DNA of 64,000 nucleotides from Gynuella sp050296195 (lineage in GTDB: Bacteria; Pseudomonadota; Gammaproteobacteria; Pseudomonadales; Natronospirillaceae), in the NCBI RefSeq assembly GCF_050296195.1, contig NZ_JBNKRB010000024.1, one strand, 5' to 3'. The notes beneath the pieces are model-generated. The model was not told where the DNA came from. It was given only the letters and a program-made list of their open reading frames with translations, and made no database searches. A program made the position numbers and the translations under genes. This document shows positions 37,134-45,770 of the stretch, in pieces (within the stretch, counting starts at the first letter, position 1; each line of letters opens with the position of its first letter).

Positions 37134-37929
37134 CCGACCCTCACCGGTCCAGAATCAATCTAGTTGGACGCATGACACTTGAGTTGCCGTAGAAAAACGA
37201 AAGCTAGAGGTGCTTAGCCATGGGCCAATTTTGCCAATAGCACATTCACACCCTGAATATTCTCTGCAAGTGTAACCACCAAGGCCTACTCGACATCGCT
37301 GTCGACCATGCCTTTCAATGTCACAACTCTGTTTAAAAAGTCTCAATCGGAGTTGTTGGCTCGACTGGAATGCAGACAGGCGGATCTGGCCTCAGTTGCG
37401 ATCCAGTTATCGGACATGATGATGCCCGTCTTCATAGCCACTGCCGGCCTTTAGGCTTGTCGGCTAATTATCTGCCGCCAATACGTGCCGCGCCTTTTAT
37501 CATTTCGTCAACGGCGATGCGGGCTTATGCGCTTTAGAACAGTCTTTTCTGCAACCTGGTTCACTATCCTGATAAATCCCCCTGCGCTCGGGGCTAACGC
37601 TGTGCTGCATGTACATTTGGTGGTAACGATAATCGTGACATTTTCTGTTCTGTCACTGTCACCTTTAATATGTGCAAGCGTTAGAGAATTTGTTTGCAGG
37701 TTATATAGATGATTGAATCTCAGGTTGGCGGCCCTGCTTACATTTCCGTAGTGAACCAGCACCGGAATCTCCATCACACTCAGATACTCTGGCTCAGGGT
37801 ACAACTTGTCCTGATCAGAGATTTCCAAGCGCGCCGGTCATTTATGTGAATGTAGAATTCAGACCAGAAGCAAACCAAAAAATTAAGCGGTACCCGGTAA
37901 TCTTTTTGCCTAATACCAAAAGAAACTTA
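37134..37929. other. 796-base gap with no convincing gene
   Basis: A 106-codon minus-strand frame (37508-37828) has only a TTG start and no ribosome site, and other frames look random. The gap should contain the promoter of the GGDEF-EAL/glucan operon. I see no RNA or repeat. Confidence 0.4.
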
Positions 37930-38175
37930 CTATTTGTTCTGGGCAAAAAACTTTTTAACCTGTTTTTCCGCGTCTTCGCGAGTAATGGCATAACGTTCCT
38001 GTACCAACCCGGTCAGTTTGGTCTGATGACCGACAACCTTAGTCAACTCGCCCTCAGTCAGTTTACTCCATGTGGTCTTGGCCGCACCCACTTGCTTCTT
38101 CCATTTGCTCTTGATTTCATCGTTTGTGTGCGTACTCTGTTGTTGCTGTTGCTGTTGCTGCGTAATAAGTCTCAT
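37930..38175 (-). CDS. CsbD-like stress protein with poly-Gln stretch
   Basis: The 81-residue product has the CsbD pattern (DEIKSKWKKQVGAAKTTWSKLTEGELTKV). A run of eight Gln residues near the N-terminus is encoded by CAA/CAG triplets at about 38134-38160. GGAAGGAGATCC lies before the ATG. CsbD proteins are small general-stress proteins of unknown mechanism. The triplet repeat could vary in length. Confidence 0.8.
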   Translation of the reverse strand: MRLITQQQQQQQQSTHTNDEIKSKWKKQVGAAKTTWSKLTEGELTKVVGHQTKLTGLVQERYAITREDAEKQVKKFFAQNK

Positions 38176-38249
38176 TTGGATCTCCTTCCAATCCCGCTTC
38201 CGTGTTGTTACGGACCATCGGAGCCACCACCTTATAGGGTTAGGTAGCA

Positions 38250-38579
38250 GTCGTCGGTGCGGTGTCGCACTTAAGGCAATACATTTCCCAAATGACTTTT
38301 CTGTTCTTCAGCAAAGGCTATTTGTTTATTTTTGGAATTCATCGTTGTCACATAAATGCAACATGAATAGAGGCCTATCTCTGGTTGGTCAGGTTCTTAA
38401 AAGATTTTTCAAAAATTTCTGACACATCTGCGGTTAGGCGTGATGCACTGAAACGGGTAAGAGAAAAACGGTCTGCATGGTGTATAAACCATTATGCGGA
38501 TATCAGAGTGAGGCGCTTTTTTTGCGTTTCGTCGCGAAACAACAGCGAAATAAATCTGACTAACTTGTAACTTGGTTTG
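38250..38579. other. Intergenic region without recognised gene
   Basis: The 330 bases between the CsbD-like gene and the GATase gene hold no supported ORF. The DNA becomes AT-richer from here to about 43600, marking the start of the accessory patch. Confidence 0.4.
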
Positions 38580-39275
38580 TTAACCATTGCTTGAATGCAA
38601 ATGCTTAAGAATACTCCCCATTAAGCGATTTATTGACGAATAACGACTTTCAGAAGCCGAAAGAATCGTTGCTTCTGATTGAATATACTTACCCTCAACA
38701 AGCTCATTTCGACAATTTTCGACAATCGCTTGTGCTGAAGCAGGTGTTGTTTCTAGGTGGAACTGTAGGCCAATAACGTTGCTGCCTATTTGGAATGCTT
38801 GGTTTTTGCATCCTTTACTTTTTGCTATTCGTACAGCCCCTTTTGGAAGACTGAATGTTTCACCATGCCAATGGAAGACTTCTGTTTTCTCTGGAAAACG
38901 GAAAACTGAAGAGCATTCTGATTCAACGGCTTCAACTGGAAACCAGCCAATTTCTTTTTCTACGTTTGAAAAAACTTCACCACCCATTGAGTTCGCAATG
39001 AGTTGTGCACCAAGGCAGATCCCAAGAACAGACTTTCCTGCCTCAACCGTTTCTTTAATAAATTTCTTCTCATCTATAAGCCAAGGGTACTCAGCTTCAT
39101 CGTTAACACTCATCGGTCCACCCATAACAATGAGCAAATCAAAGTCATTTATACTAGGGATAACGCCTGAATTGAAAAACTGAGTGCTCGATATTTCGTA
39201 GCCTGCATCCTGGAGCCAAGATTCTATACTGCCTAAACCTTCGAAGGGTACATGCTGTAAATAATGTGCTCGCAT
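38580..39275 (-). CDS. Class I glutamine amidotransferase-like protein
   Basis: The 231-residue protein has the nucleophile elbow VLGICLGAQLIANSMGG and the His-Glu of LQFHLETT, so the Cys-His-Glu triad is complete. FHWHGETFSLPKGA is typical of the GMP-synthase-like group of free amidotransferases. It is not a GMP synthase, because no ATP-pyrophosphatase domain is present. The substrate is unknown. It is the first of three minus-strand accessory genes with separate upstream regions. Confidence 0.85.
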   Translation of the reverse strand: MRAHYLQHVPFEGLGSIESWLQDAGYEISSTQFFNSGVIPSINDFDLLIVMGGPMSVNDEAEYPWLIDEKKFIKETVEAGKSVLGICLGAQLIANSMGGEVFSNVEKEIGWFPVEAVESECSSVFRFPEKTEVFHWHGETFSLPKGAVRIAKSKGCKNQAFQIGSNVIGLQFHLETTPASAQAIVENCRNELVEGKYIQSEATILSASESRYSSINRLMGSILKHLHSSNG

Positions 39276-39383
39276 ATCAAATCCTACTTTTTATGGTTAG
39301 CGCCCGTGTTTAGGTGTAAGTAATACGGTTACCCACCTTGAAACTAAAATACCAAGTATTACCATTCACTCTTAAACGCTTTT

Positions 39384-39947
39384 TTATCCGTAATTTACCG
39401 TATACTTAACCTGAATATAGTCATTTGGAAATGCTCGCGTGCTGGCTCCTTTTAACTTGATAGGGTGAGAGGTTTCACCAAAAAGTGGAATACCACCGCC
39501 AAGAATAACGGGAGCTTTTGTAATGATAATTTCGTTAATCAGTTGAAGGTTTAGAAACGAGGTGATCGTTGCGCCACCGTCAATATAAGCGCTTTTATAA
39601 CCCTCCCTATCGAGCCTATTTACAAGAGCCAAAATGTCTCCCGAATACATTTCAACTTTATCCCGTAAATTTTCAGGGGCAACCTTAACAGAATGACTTA
39701 GCGCATAAACTTTTCTGTTTCCATAAGGCCACTGCTCAGGAGAAAGATTAAAGCCACCAAGAGTCTCCATACACTTACGGCCCATAATCATACAATCCAC
39801 CGAAGAGATAAAGTCATTAAATCCCATATCGGGACTTTCACTCATATCTGCATCTTGGTTGCCTGAGTTATGAAGCCAGTCCACACCTCCTTCAGGTGTC
39901 GCGATATAACCATCAGCGCTAGTGGCAATAAATGCAGAACACTTCAT
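39384..39947 (-). CDS. RibD C-terminal/dihydrofolate reductase-like protein
   Basis: The 187-residue product starts MKCSAFIATSADGYIATPEGGVDWL, the standard front of the RibD_C family. It continues with MIMGRKCMETLG and a GYKSAYIDGGATI nucleotide-binding stretch. These are NADPH-dependent reductases of unclear substrate, common on mobile DNA and in accessory islands. True DHFR catalytic residues are not evident, so antifolate resistance is not claimed. Confidence 0.82.
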   Translation of the reverse strand: MKCSAFIATSADGYIATPEGGVDWLHNSGNQDADMSESPDMGFNDFISSVDCMIMGRKCMETLGGFNLSPEQWPYGNRKVYALSHSVKVAPENLRDKVEMYSGDILALVNRLDREGYKSAYIDGGATITSFLNLQLINEIIITKAPVILGGGIPLFGETSHPIKLKGASTRAFPNDYIQVKYTVNYG

Positions 39948-40108
39948 CTGTAATTTCAACCTCAAAACTATGATTTACTTATAACACTAAGCTAGGTGGC
40001 TAACAAAATTAGTACTCAACGCTATTCGCTACCATAAACACCGCACTCAAATACATTAAAACTGTGGAATGTTTGTTAATCCATCTAAGTGCATTTTCAT
40101 ATATCTAA

Positions 40109-40146
40109 GGGGCCTCTGAAAAATAGTCCATTTTTCAGAGGTTCCC
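40109..40146. repeat. 38-bp palindrome of two fused IS5-type ends
   Basis: GGGGCCTCTGAAAAAT is joined through AGTCC to ATTTTTCAGAGGTTCCC. TAA flanks it on both sides (40106-40108 and 40147-40149), like a TNA target duplication. It matches the ends of the MITE at 10188-10329. It abuts the GNAT gene, whose TAG stop (40146-40148) uses its last base. Confidence 0.75.
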
Positions 40147-40916
40147 TAATGTTTACCCCAAACACTTCGAATACTAATACTATTAAAACCCACAGACTTG
40201 CAATTATTGCAGCTAGTACTACTTGGCATTACGTCAGTTAAAAGCACCTTAATACCCAAGTCTATTGCATCTTCGATTCGAACTCTCAGCAAAGCCGTTT
40301 GACACCCATTAGATCGATAGTTCTCTTGCGTATATGCATTAGCTAATATTGCATACTCATTTTCGATAAAGCTCGTTGCCCAGGCACAAGGCTTATTATT
40401 TAATTTTGCAACATAGCAACGAAAGGTCTCGGTACAATAATGTGAACGCTTTTTTTCCCAAATTTCATCTGTGCACTCTAGACCTGATGTTTTGAGCAAA
40501 GCTAAAAATTCATCGACATGACTTTCGTCCCAGCGTTCAATGGAAATTGACTCTGAAACCTCTTTGGAGGCAACGTAGTTTGATGCCAGCAACTCAAGAA
40601 ACTCTTGCTCATAAACTGGCTCGAATCCACGACTGGATAGCCACGTTTGCAACTCATCCGTATTTGCCTGAGGCTCAATAGAAACTTCTGGTGAACAGCC
40701 ATCACTAAATAGTTGTAGATGTCCCTCTAAATCTTCTGTTTTACAGACATCACGGATGATAATCTGATTATCGTACCTACGTGTTTTGTCGACAAAGATA
40801 GAACAACCATCAGCTTCAGTCACCGAGAGTTCACTGGGTAATTCCGTTGACAAAGTTCGCTGATTATTAAAACGAAAGTAAGAGCTATATACATCTTGTA
40901 CTCTTTTTTCTTGCAT
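40146..40916 (-). CDS. GNAT-family acetyltransferase-like protein
   Basis: The 256-residue protein has a variable N-terminal half and a C-terminal GNAT fold. That fold has AWATSFIENEYAILANAYT, then YRSNGCQTALLRVRIEDAI (the acetyl-CoA-binding Q/R-x-x-G-x-G/A pattern, degenerate) and SCNNCKSVGFNSI. The acceptor is unknown. The C-terminal end is formed by the flanking palindrome, so a slight truncation of the original protein is possible. Confidence 0.75.
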   Translation of the reverse strand: MQEKRVQDVYSSYFRFNNQRTLSTELPSELSVTEADGCSIFVDKTRRYDNQIIIRDVCKTEDLEGHLQLFSDGCSPEVSIEPQANTDELQTWLSSRGFEPVYEQEFLELLASNYVASKEVSESISIERWDESHVDEFLALLKTSGLECTDEIWEKKRSHYCTETFRCYVAKLNNKPCAWATSFIENEYAILANAYTQENYRSNGCQTALLRVRIEDAIDLGIKVLLTDVMPSSTSCNNCKSVGFNSISIRSVWGKH

Positions 40917-41004
40917 TATTCCCTCTAAATTTAATGAAATATAACGTTCTTAAACAATTGCACAATTGCATTCAATACCTGCAGCGCAGCTGTTTAAGGC
41001 GAAT

Positions 41005-41364
41005 ATGGGTTTGCTTAGGCTGATAGGTGAATTACACCAATCAACCACCATCAATGACACACCTTGGATAAGGTGCTTCGGAAATTGGCAACTCATCAAA
41101 CCTAGCACCTTCAAAGACCTAATACCAATGCTTCGCAAGGTAAAAGAAAATTTCCAAATAGTAATGGCAACTCACAATACAAGTTTGCCTGTGAATGGTG
41201 AATTAGTTTATATCCTTGAAGCAAGGGAAGATACAGAAGAGGCCCTTCATCAACGATGCGAAAGCACCATTTTTCAAATTAAAAACATATCAAATCACCA
41301 CAAAAACAAAGCGGCAATGACCTCCATCAATGCCGCCAAAAACAGACCATTTTATAAAGTTTAA
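41005..41364 (+). pseudogene. Fragment of a large SMC-like AAA ATPase
   Basis: The stretch TFKDLIPMLRKVKENFQIVMATHNTSLPVNGELVYILEA is read in one frame. It matches the post-Walker-B region of long PHP/SMC-like ATPases (the TrlF type), where the usual text is H-N-x-x-I-P-V-x-G-D-A-E. The Walker A, coiled coil and most of the Walker B are absent upstream. The downstream tail (NHHKNKAAMTSINAAKNRPFYKV) is unrelated. I take it as an orphan remnant left by insertion and deletion, next to palindromic IS ends. A short real gene is less likely. Confidence 0.4.
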
Positions 41365-41390
41365 CTATTTTTATAGCGTTAAATACTTAA

Positions 41391-41428
41391 GGGGCATCTG
41401 AAAAACAGACCATTTTCCAGAGGTTCCA
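41391..41428. repeat. 38-bp palindrome of fused IS5-type ends, second copy
   Basis: GGGGCATCTGAAAAAC joins to CATTTTCCAGAGGTTCCA, with TAA on the left (41388-41390) and TAG on the right. It is a diverged copy of the unit at 40109-40146. AAAAACAGACCATTTT of this unit also occurs alone at 41338-41353. Confidence 0.65.
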
Positions 41429-41447
41429 TAGTTTGATTGACATCGAA

Positions 41448-42011
41448 CTAATTCTCCACTTGCTTGGCATCTATCAGTATTGCGTTAGCAATCACTTTGA
41501 ATAGGTGCTCAGAGCGCTGCTTATGTGACGGCTGATCACGTAGCCAAGCTAATGCGGCTATAAGATCAAACAACTCATCACCACTAAGATCGGTACATGC
41601 CTTTCCTTCTGATTGTGCACGGATAAGCAGTTCTGCTCCCGCGACACGGAGAGTATGGCAGGATACATGAAGTGCGGAATCCAGATCTTCTATCGCACTC
41701 ATCATTACAGAAATAACGCCTTGGTAGTCGTGTGTAAAGGCAATGACTTCCTGTACCCATAACACCAATGCTTCGCTAGAAGTACTTGCACTCTTCAGGT
41801 CGTTAGCCTTTTGGCTCAACTTATCGAAGCCCTCACGCAGAATCGGTTCAAGCAACGCTTCGCGGTTCGGGAAGTGGCGATAAAGCGTTCCCATACCCAC
41901 TCCAGCCCTTCGAGCAACTTCGCGTAAAGAGGCGCTAGCGCCCTGCTCGGTAAATACCTCCCGTGCAACGGAAAGTATATTGTCGTAATTTTTTTCGGCG
42001 TCTGCTCTCAT
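41448..42011 (-). CDS. TetR-family repressor
   Basis: The 187-residue product begins MRADAEKNYDNILSVAREVF, with a classic N-terminal HTH (ASLREVARRAGVGMGTLYRHFPNREALL). The C-terminal domain is ligand-binding and not predictable. It is divergent from the NADPH oxidoreductase gene. The gap between them has a 15-base palindrome, so it likely represses that gene and perhaps itself. I chose the ATG at 42011 because the HTH then lies at the usual distance from the start. Confidence 0.9.
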   Translation of the reverse strand: MRADAEKNYDNILSVAREVFTEQGASASLREVARRAGVGMGTLYRHFPNREALLEPILREGFDKLSQKANDLKSASTSSEALVLWVQEVIAFTHDYQGVISVMMSAIEDLDSALHVSCHTLRVAGAELLIRAQSEGKACTDLSGDELFDLIAALAWLRDQPSHKQRSEHLFKVIANAILIDAKQVEN

Positions 42012-42019
42012 AAAACCTC

Positions 42020-42063
42020 TTGACTTTCGGAGCACTGCTCCGCTTATAATGAACACTGCTCCG
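42020..42063 (+). promoter_or_regulatory. Promoter and TetR operator of the oxidoreductase gene
   Basis: TTGACT (42020-42025) and TATAAT (42045-42050) form a promoter with a 19-base spacer. CGGAGCACTGCTCCG (42028-42042) is a perfect odd palindrome inside the spacer. ACTGCTCCG recurs just downstream. This is a standard repression layout. Confidence 0.7.
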
Positions 42064-42098
42064 TTTATTGTAAGACATCTTTAATCGAGGAAAAAGTA

Positions 42099-43118
42099 AT
42101 GACGAATAAAATGATGAAAGCAGTGCAGCAACATCGCTTTGGTGGGCCAGAAGTACTGCGCTATGAAGACGCGCCAATACCTGAGCTTAAGTTAGGCGAA
42201 ATACAAATTCGAGTTCGTGCTGTAGGCATTAATCCCCCTGACTGGTATCTGCGTGATGGCTATAAAGCATTACCGAAAGAGTGGCAACCACAAGTAAACT
42301 TCCCATTGATTCTCGGCACGGATGTCTCTGGTGTAGTTGAAGCCGTTGCCGACGACGTTACAGGGTTTAAAGTTGGGGACGAGGTATACTCCATGGTTCG
42401 CTTTCCAGAAGGTTTAGCTGGAGACAGCAGAGGCTATGCTCAATATGTCAACGTATTAGCGTCTGAAGCCGCTATCAAACCCGCGACTATAGATCACTCT
42501 CATGCGGCTGCCGCACCAATGTCACTATTAACTGTTTGGCAGTACATGATTGAGCAGGGACACAACGCACCAAACCCGCTTCAACCTGAACCACATAAGC
42601 CAGTGGAACTTGAAGGTAAAACCGTGCTTATAAATGGTGCCGCTGGCGGTGTGGGTCACATTGCAGTACAAGTCGCCAAATGGAAAGGCGCAAAAGTCAT
42701 TGCTGTTGCATCTGGCGGCCACGAAAATTTCCTTCGTGATCTGGGCGCAGACATATTCATTGACTACACTCAAACAACACCAGAAAAAGAAGTTGGAGAT
42801 ATTGATTTAGTCATCGATTGCGTTGGTGGCGAAAAAACCGGTCGTTTTCTGCAAGTACTTAAACCTGGTGGCGCACTTTTTCCCATCTATCCTCTCGGCT
42901 TTACTGGTAGAGAAGATGCCAAAAAAATGGGCATTACTGTCTCAGCCACTCAAGTCCGTTCAAGTGGAGCTCAACTAGCAGCATTGGCACCATTGCTGGA
43001 AGATGGAACCATCCGCGTTGCCATCGACAGCACCTACGCACTGCAAGATGCGCAAAAAGCGCATGAGCGTTCTGCACAAGGACATCTTCGCGGCAAACTC
43101 GTACTGACCGTTGAATAA
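42099..43118 (+). CDS. NADPH-dependent zinc-less quinone oxidoreductase-type MDR protein
   Basis: The 339-residue protein is a medium-chain dehydrogenase: an N-terminal GroES-like domain (VRAVGINPPDWYLRDGY, LGTDVSGVVEAV) and a nucleotide fold (VLINGAAGGVGHIAVQVAKWKGAKV). Zinc ligands are absent. The A-A-G-G-V-G pattern fits NADPH-dependent quinone or enal reductases. Likely role: detoxifying quinones or reactive aldehydes, under the divergent TetR repressor. Confidence 0.9.
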   Translation: MTNKMMKAVQQHRFGGPEVLRYEDAPIPELKLGEIQIRVRAVGINPPDWYLRDGYKALPKEWQPQVNFPLILGTDVSGVVEAVADDVTGFKVGDEVYSMVRFPEGLAGDSRGYAQYVNVLASEAAIKPATIDHSHAAAAPMSLLTVWQYMIEQGHNAPNPLQPEPHKPVELEGKTVLINGAAGGVGHIAVQVAKWKGAKVIAVASGGHENFLRDLGADIFIDYTQTTPEKEVGDIDLVIDCVGGEKTGRFLQVLKPGGALFPIYPLGFTGREDAKKMGITVSATQVRSSGAQLAALAPLLEDGTIRVAIDSTYALQDAQKAHERSAQGHLRGKLVLTVE

Positions 43119-43120
43119 AA

Positions 43121-43474
43121 ATGAGTAGACTCAAAGACGCTATTGAGGACTTGCTGAACAATCGAAAACTAACCGTGGACGAGGCAGCTGATAAGCACTT
43201 TACTCCTGACTTCCGTCAACGAACAAATGGACGTTGGGAGGATCGCACTACGGTTATTGCTCGCCTCACAGATTTTAGAAAAGTGATAGCGCAAGCAACT
43301 GTTACGATTCTGAATGAGTTCGATAATGCTAAAAGCTACGCTGAGCGGCATATTATCGAAATTGTGACGCATGATGGAGAGCGAATATGTCAAGAGGTGT
43401 ACGTGTTTGCAGAGCGTGATAATGATCAACGCTTTACGAAGATAGAAGAGACAACACTAAAACTCGACACTTAA
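43121..43474 (+). CDS. SnoaL-like (NTF2-fold) small protein
   Basis: The 117-residue protein has the pattern of SnoaL-like polyketide-cyclase relatives: an N-terminal helix, DKHFTPDFRQRTNGRWEDRTTVIARL, and a final antiparallel sheet. It starts two bases after the oxidoreductase stop, so it is translationally coupled and likely works on the same compounds. Its enzymatic role is not known. Confidence 0.72.
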   Translation: MSRLKDAIEDLLNNRKLTVDEAADKHFTPDFRQRTNGRWEDRTTVIARLTDFRKVIAQATVTILNEFDNAKSYAERHIIEIVTHDGERICQEVYVFAERDNDQRFTKIEETTLKLDT

Positions 43475-43581
43475 TACTGAGAAGCCACAGGGATTTGGCT
43501 TCAACTCTGTTTATTTCGTTGCAGCAAGAAGGTTTAACACACGATTAAAAATTTAGTGATATCACTATATTCTGGCAATAA

Positions 43582-43599
43582 CTATTTTTCAGAGGTTCC
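43582..43599 (-). repeat. Orphan IS5-type inverted repeat end
   Basis: CTATTTTTCAGAGGTTCC, followed by TTA, is the right half of the palindromic units at 40109 and 41391. The left half is missing. The remaining 43475-43785 interval has no supported gene. Confidence 0.6.
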
Positions 43600-43785
43600 T
43601 TAAGTCTGCCCTTCCAAAAAATAACTTCCAAGCTCCTGATGGCCGGGTATCTTTCAAACTATATTTTTTTATCCTGCATTCCAGACTGATTTGCGGATAA
43701 ATTAGATAACAACATCACCCGCGTCTGCGCAAGCATGACCCTGGTTGCTCAAACACCCGGCCCGGTTAAGGTGACTATCGTTGCG

Positions 43786-44724
43786 TTATTGCTCATCGGA
43801 ACGCAGGTGCATACCACGCTCACCAATATGTGTGAGCAGCAGATACCCGGAGCCAATAAGTCCACCCATGGATTCACCAAAACGACTCCGGTTGAAGTAC
43901 AGGAACTGGTCGTGTTTGACGGCAAATAGATCCTGCCATTGCCGGGATTGACGGATAGGTTTGGTTTCCTCTCGGCTGTTGAACATGGGTTCGTAGGTAT
44001 CGATGATAAAATCCGCATCAAAATCTTTCAGGCGTTCCAGACTATATTCCATGCCTTCTTTAACAGACTGATACACTGCCGGGCGACCCAATCCCATGTC
44101 TTTGATGACTTCACCGAGCCCACCCCGGGCAATCAAATAAATACTGTCTTGATACATCTCCAAGGTAGTCACGGTAATTTTCTGTGGTTCCGGTACGATG
44201 CGTTTGAACTCAGACAGAATCCAGTTGTATTCCTTCAGTTGATTCTTATATTGTTCCTGTCTGCCGACTACTTCGGCCAATTGTGCCGCCCACTCCTTGA
44301 TAGGCAATTCATCGGTTGGCAAAATAACAACCGGAGCAATGTGCGACAGTTTTTCCTTGAGTGCCTGATGATAAGACAGGCCAATGATCAGATCCGGTTT
44401 GAGAGCCGCGATAGCTTCTTCGTCCGGCGCTTTGTGACTGCCAATGTAGCTTACGCCTGACATGTCGAAACGATGTTCGGCACCGCGAAAATATGGGTCC
44501 TGCCAGAGTTTCTTGCGACCACTGGAACCACAGGGTTTGATACCCAGTTCCAATAACTGAATAGTGATGCTGTAGTCATGTAAAGAAACCACACAGCGAG
44601 GCGCAGCGGGCACTTCAACCCGGCCATATTGATTTTCAAATACGCGGGTTTCCCCTTCCGCACGGGCATGAGAAATCCCCGCGGTAATAACGATTAAAAG
44701 TACCAGTATCCGAGTCAACCTCAT
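43786..44724 (-). CDS. Siderophore ABC transporter substrate-binding protein
   Basis: The 312-residue precursor starts MRLTRILVLLIVITAGISHARA (signal peptide). It has the FecB/BtuF-like two-lobe pattern with VVSLHDYSITIQLLELGIKP, DEEAIAALKPDLIIGLSY and DADFIIDTYEP. It binds ferric siderophore in the periplasm and hands it to the two permeases encoded upstream in the same operon. AAAGAGG precedes the chosen ATG. No lipobox Cys follows the signal, so the protein is probably soluble. Confidence 0.88.
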   Translation of the reverse strand: MRLTRILVLLIVITAGISHARAEGETRVFENQYGRVEVPAAPRCVVSLHDYSITIQLLELGIKPCGSSGRKKLWQDPYFRGAEHRFDMSGVSYIGSHKAPDEEAIAALKPDLIIGLSYHQALKEKLSHIAPVVILPTDELPIKEWAAQLAEVVGRQEQYKNQLKEYNWILSEFKRIVPEPQKITVTTLEMYQDSIYLIARGGLGEVIKDMGLGRPAVYQSVKEGMEYSLERLKDFDADFIIDTYEPMFNSREETKPIRQSRQWQDLFAVKHDQFLYFNRSRFGESMGGLIGSGYLLLTHIGERGMHLRSDEQ

Positions 44725-44765
44725 TTCCTCTTTCTCCATTATCATCCGTACCCGGTACGGCTTTG

Positions 44766-45770
44766 TCAGTGACGTATTCTTCTGAGTAGAAATACAAAAT
44801 ACGGAGCCCCGATCATGACGATGACCAGCCCTCCGGGAAGCTGTAATGGTGCAAACAAAATCCGCCCGACGGTATCGCCGATCAACACCATCAAACCGCC
44901 GGTCAGCGCCGCCAATGGAATCAATACGCCGTGTCGGTCACCACTGAAATGACGGGCGATGTGCGGGCCAACCAGCCCGACAAAACTCATGGTGCCAATG
45001 GTGGCAACAGCAGCCGACGTTAAAGACACCGACAGTACAATCAACAGCGGCATCATTGTTCGGGGATTGACGCCGCGAGTCATGGCAACATGCTCTCCCA
45101 GCCGCAGCAGATTCAGGCTACGAAAACTCATCCACACTGGGATCACAGCCAGGGACCACCAGGCCAGAGTATGGACATCACTCCAAACCACCTGATGCAG
45201 GCTGCCACTCAACCAGACCAACGCGGATTCCACCCGTTCGATATCACCATACGTAATCAACAGATCAGAAATGGCTGACAAAAAGGCTGTCATACCCACA
45301 CCGATCAAAATCAACCGGACAGGCGAAAAACCCTGCATGACCGCCAGCGCGTAAACCATCATGGCAACGACCAGTCCACCAGACATGGCCGCCACAGGCA
45401 GCAGGTACCCTGGCAGAGAGACCGGCAATAGAATCATCAGCAGTAGCAGGGTTACGCCAGCCCCCGCCTCCACTCCGGTCAGCCCTGGAGATGCCAGCGG
45501 ATTGCGGGTAATGGTTTGCATGACCACACCGGCTACCGACAATGCAGCACCGGACAATACTGCCGCCAATACCCGGGGCAGGCGCAGCTCCCAAACCACC
45601 GTCATCAGCCGTTCAGGTGATTGTTCGGGGAACAATAATACGGTGATGGCCCGTTGCATACTCAATCCATAACTGCCACTGGTGATCGCCCAGAGCACGC
45701 ACAACAGCATGAAAGCCGCCATCAATGTCAGCCAGCCAACATCGGCACTGCGAATCTGTATTCTCAACAT
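44766..45770 (-). CDS. Iron-siderophore ABC permease (FecCD family)
   Basis: The 334-residue membrane protein has about nine to ten hydrophobic segments and the family text RLPRVLAAVLSGAALSVAGVVMQTITRNPLASPGLTGVEAGAG. It also has GTMSFVGLVGPHIARHF. The E-A-A-like loop for the ATPase contact is in this region. Its ATG overlaps the stop of the other permease gene by one base, and the two form the channel. Confidence 0.93.
   Translation of the reverse strand: MLRIQIRSADVGWLTLMAAFMLLCVLWAITSGSYGLSMQRAITVLLFPEQSPERLMTVVWELRLPRVLAAVLSGAALSVAGVVMQTITRNPLASPGLTGVEAGAGVTLLLLMILLPVSLPGYLLPVAAMSGGLVVAMMVYALAVMQGFSPVRLILIGVGMTAFLSAISDLLITYGDIERVESALVWLSGSLHQVVWSDVHTLAWWSLAVIPVWMSFRSLNLLRLGEHVAMTRGVNPRTMMPLLIVLSVSLTSAAVATIGTMSFVGLVGPHIARHFSGDRHGVLIPLAALTGGLMVLIGDTVGRILFAPLQLPGGLVIVMIGAPYFVFLLRRIRH

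Noticed and set aside
37508..37828. 106-codon minus-strand frame upstream of the GGDEF-EAL gene
   Set aside because: It has only a TTG start, no ribosome site and no recognised family, so I left it as a possible chance frame.
38580..43610. Accessory patch as an integron cassette array
   Set aside because: GNAT and DHFR-like genes are common cassettes, and TAACAAA/TTTGTTA occur at 40001 and 40072. However, consensus attC ends with the proper core and internal boxes were not found, and no integron integrase is present.
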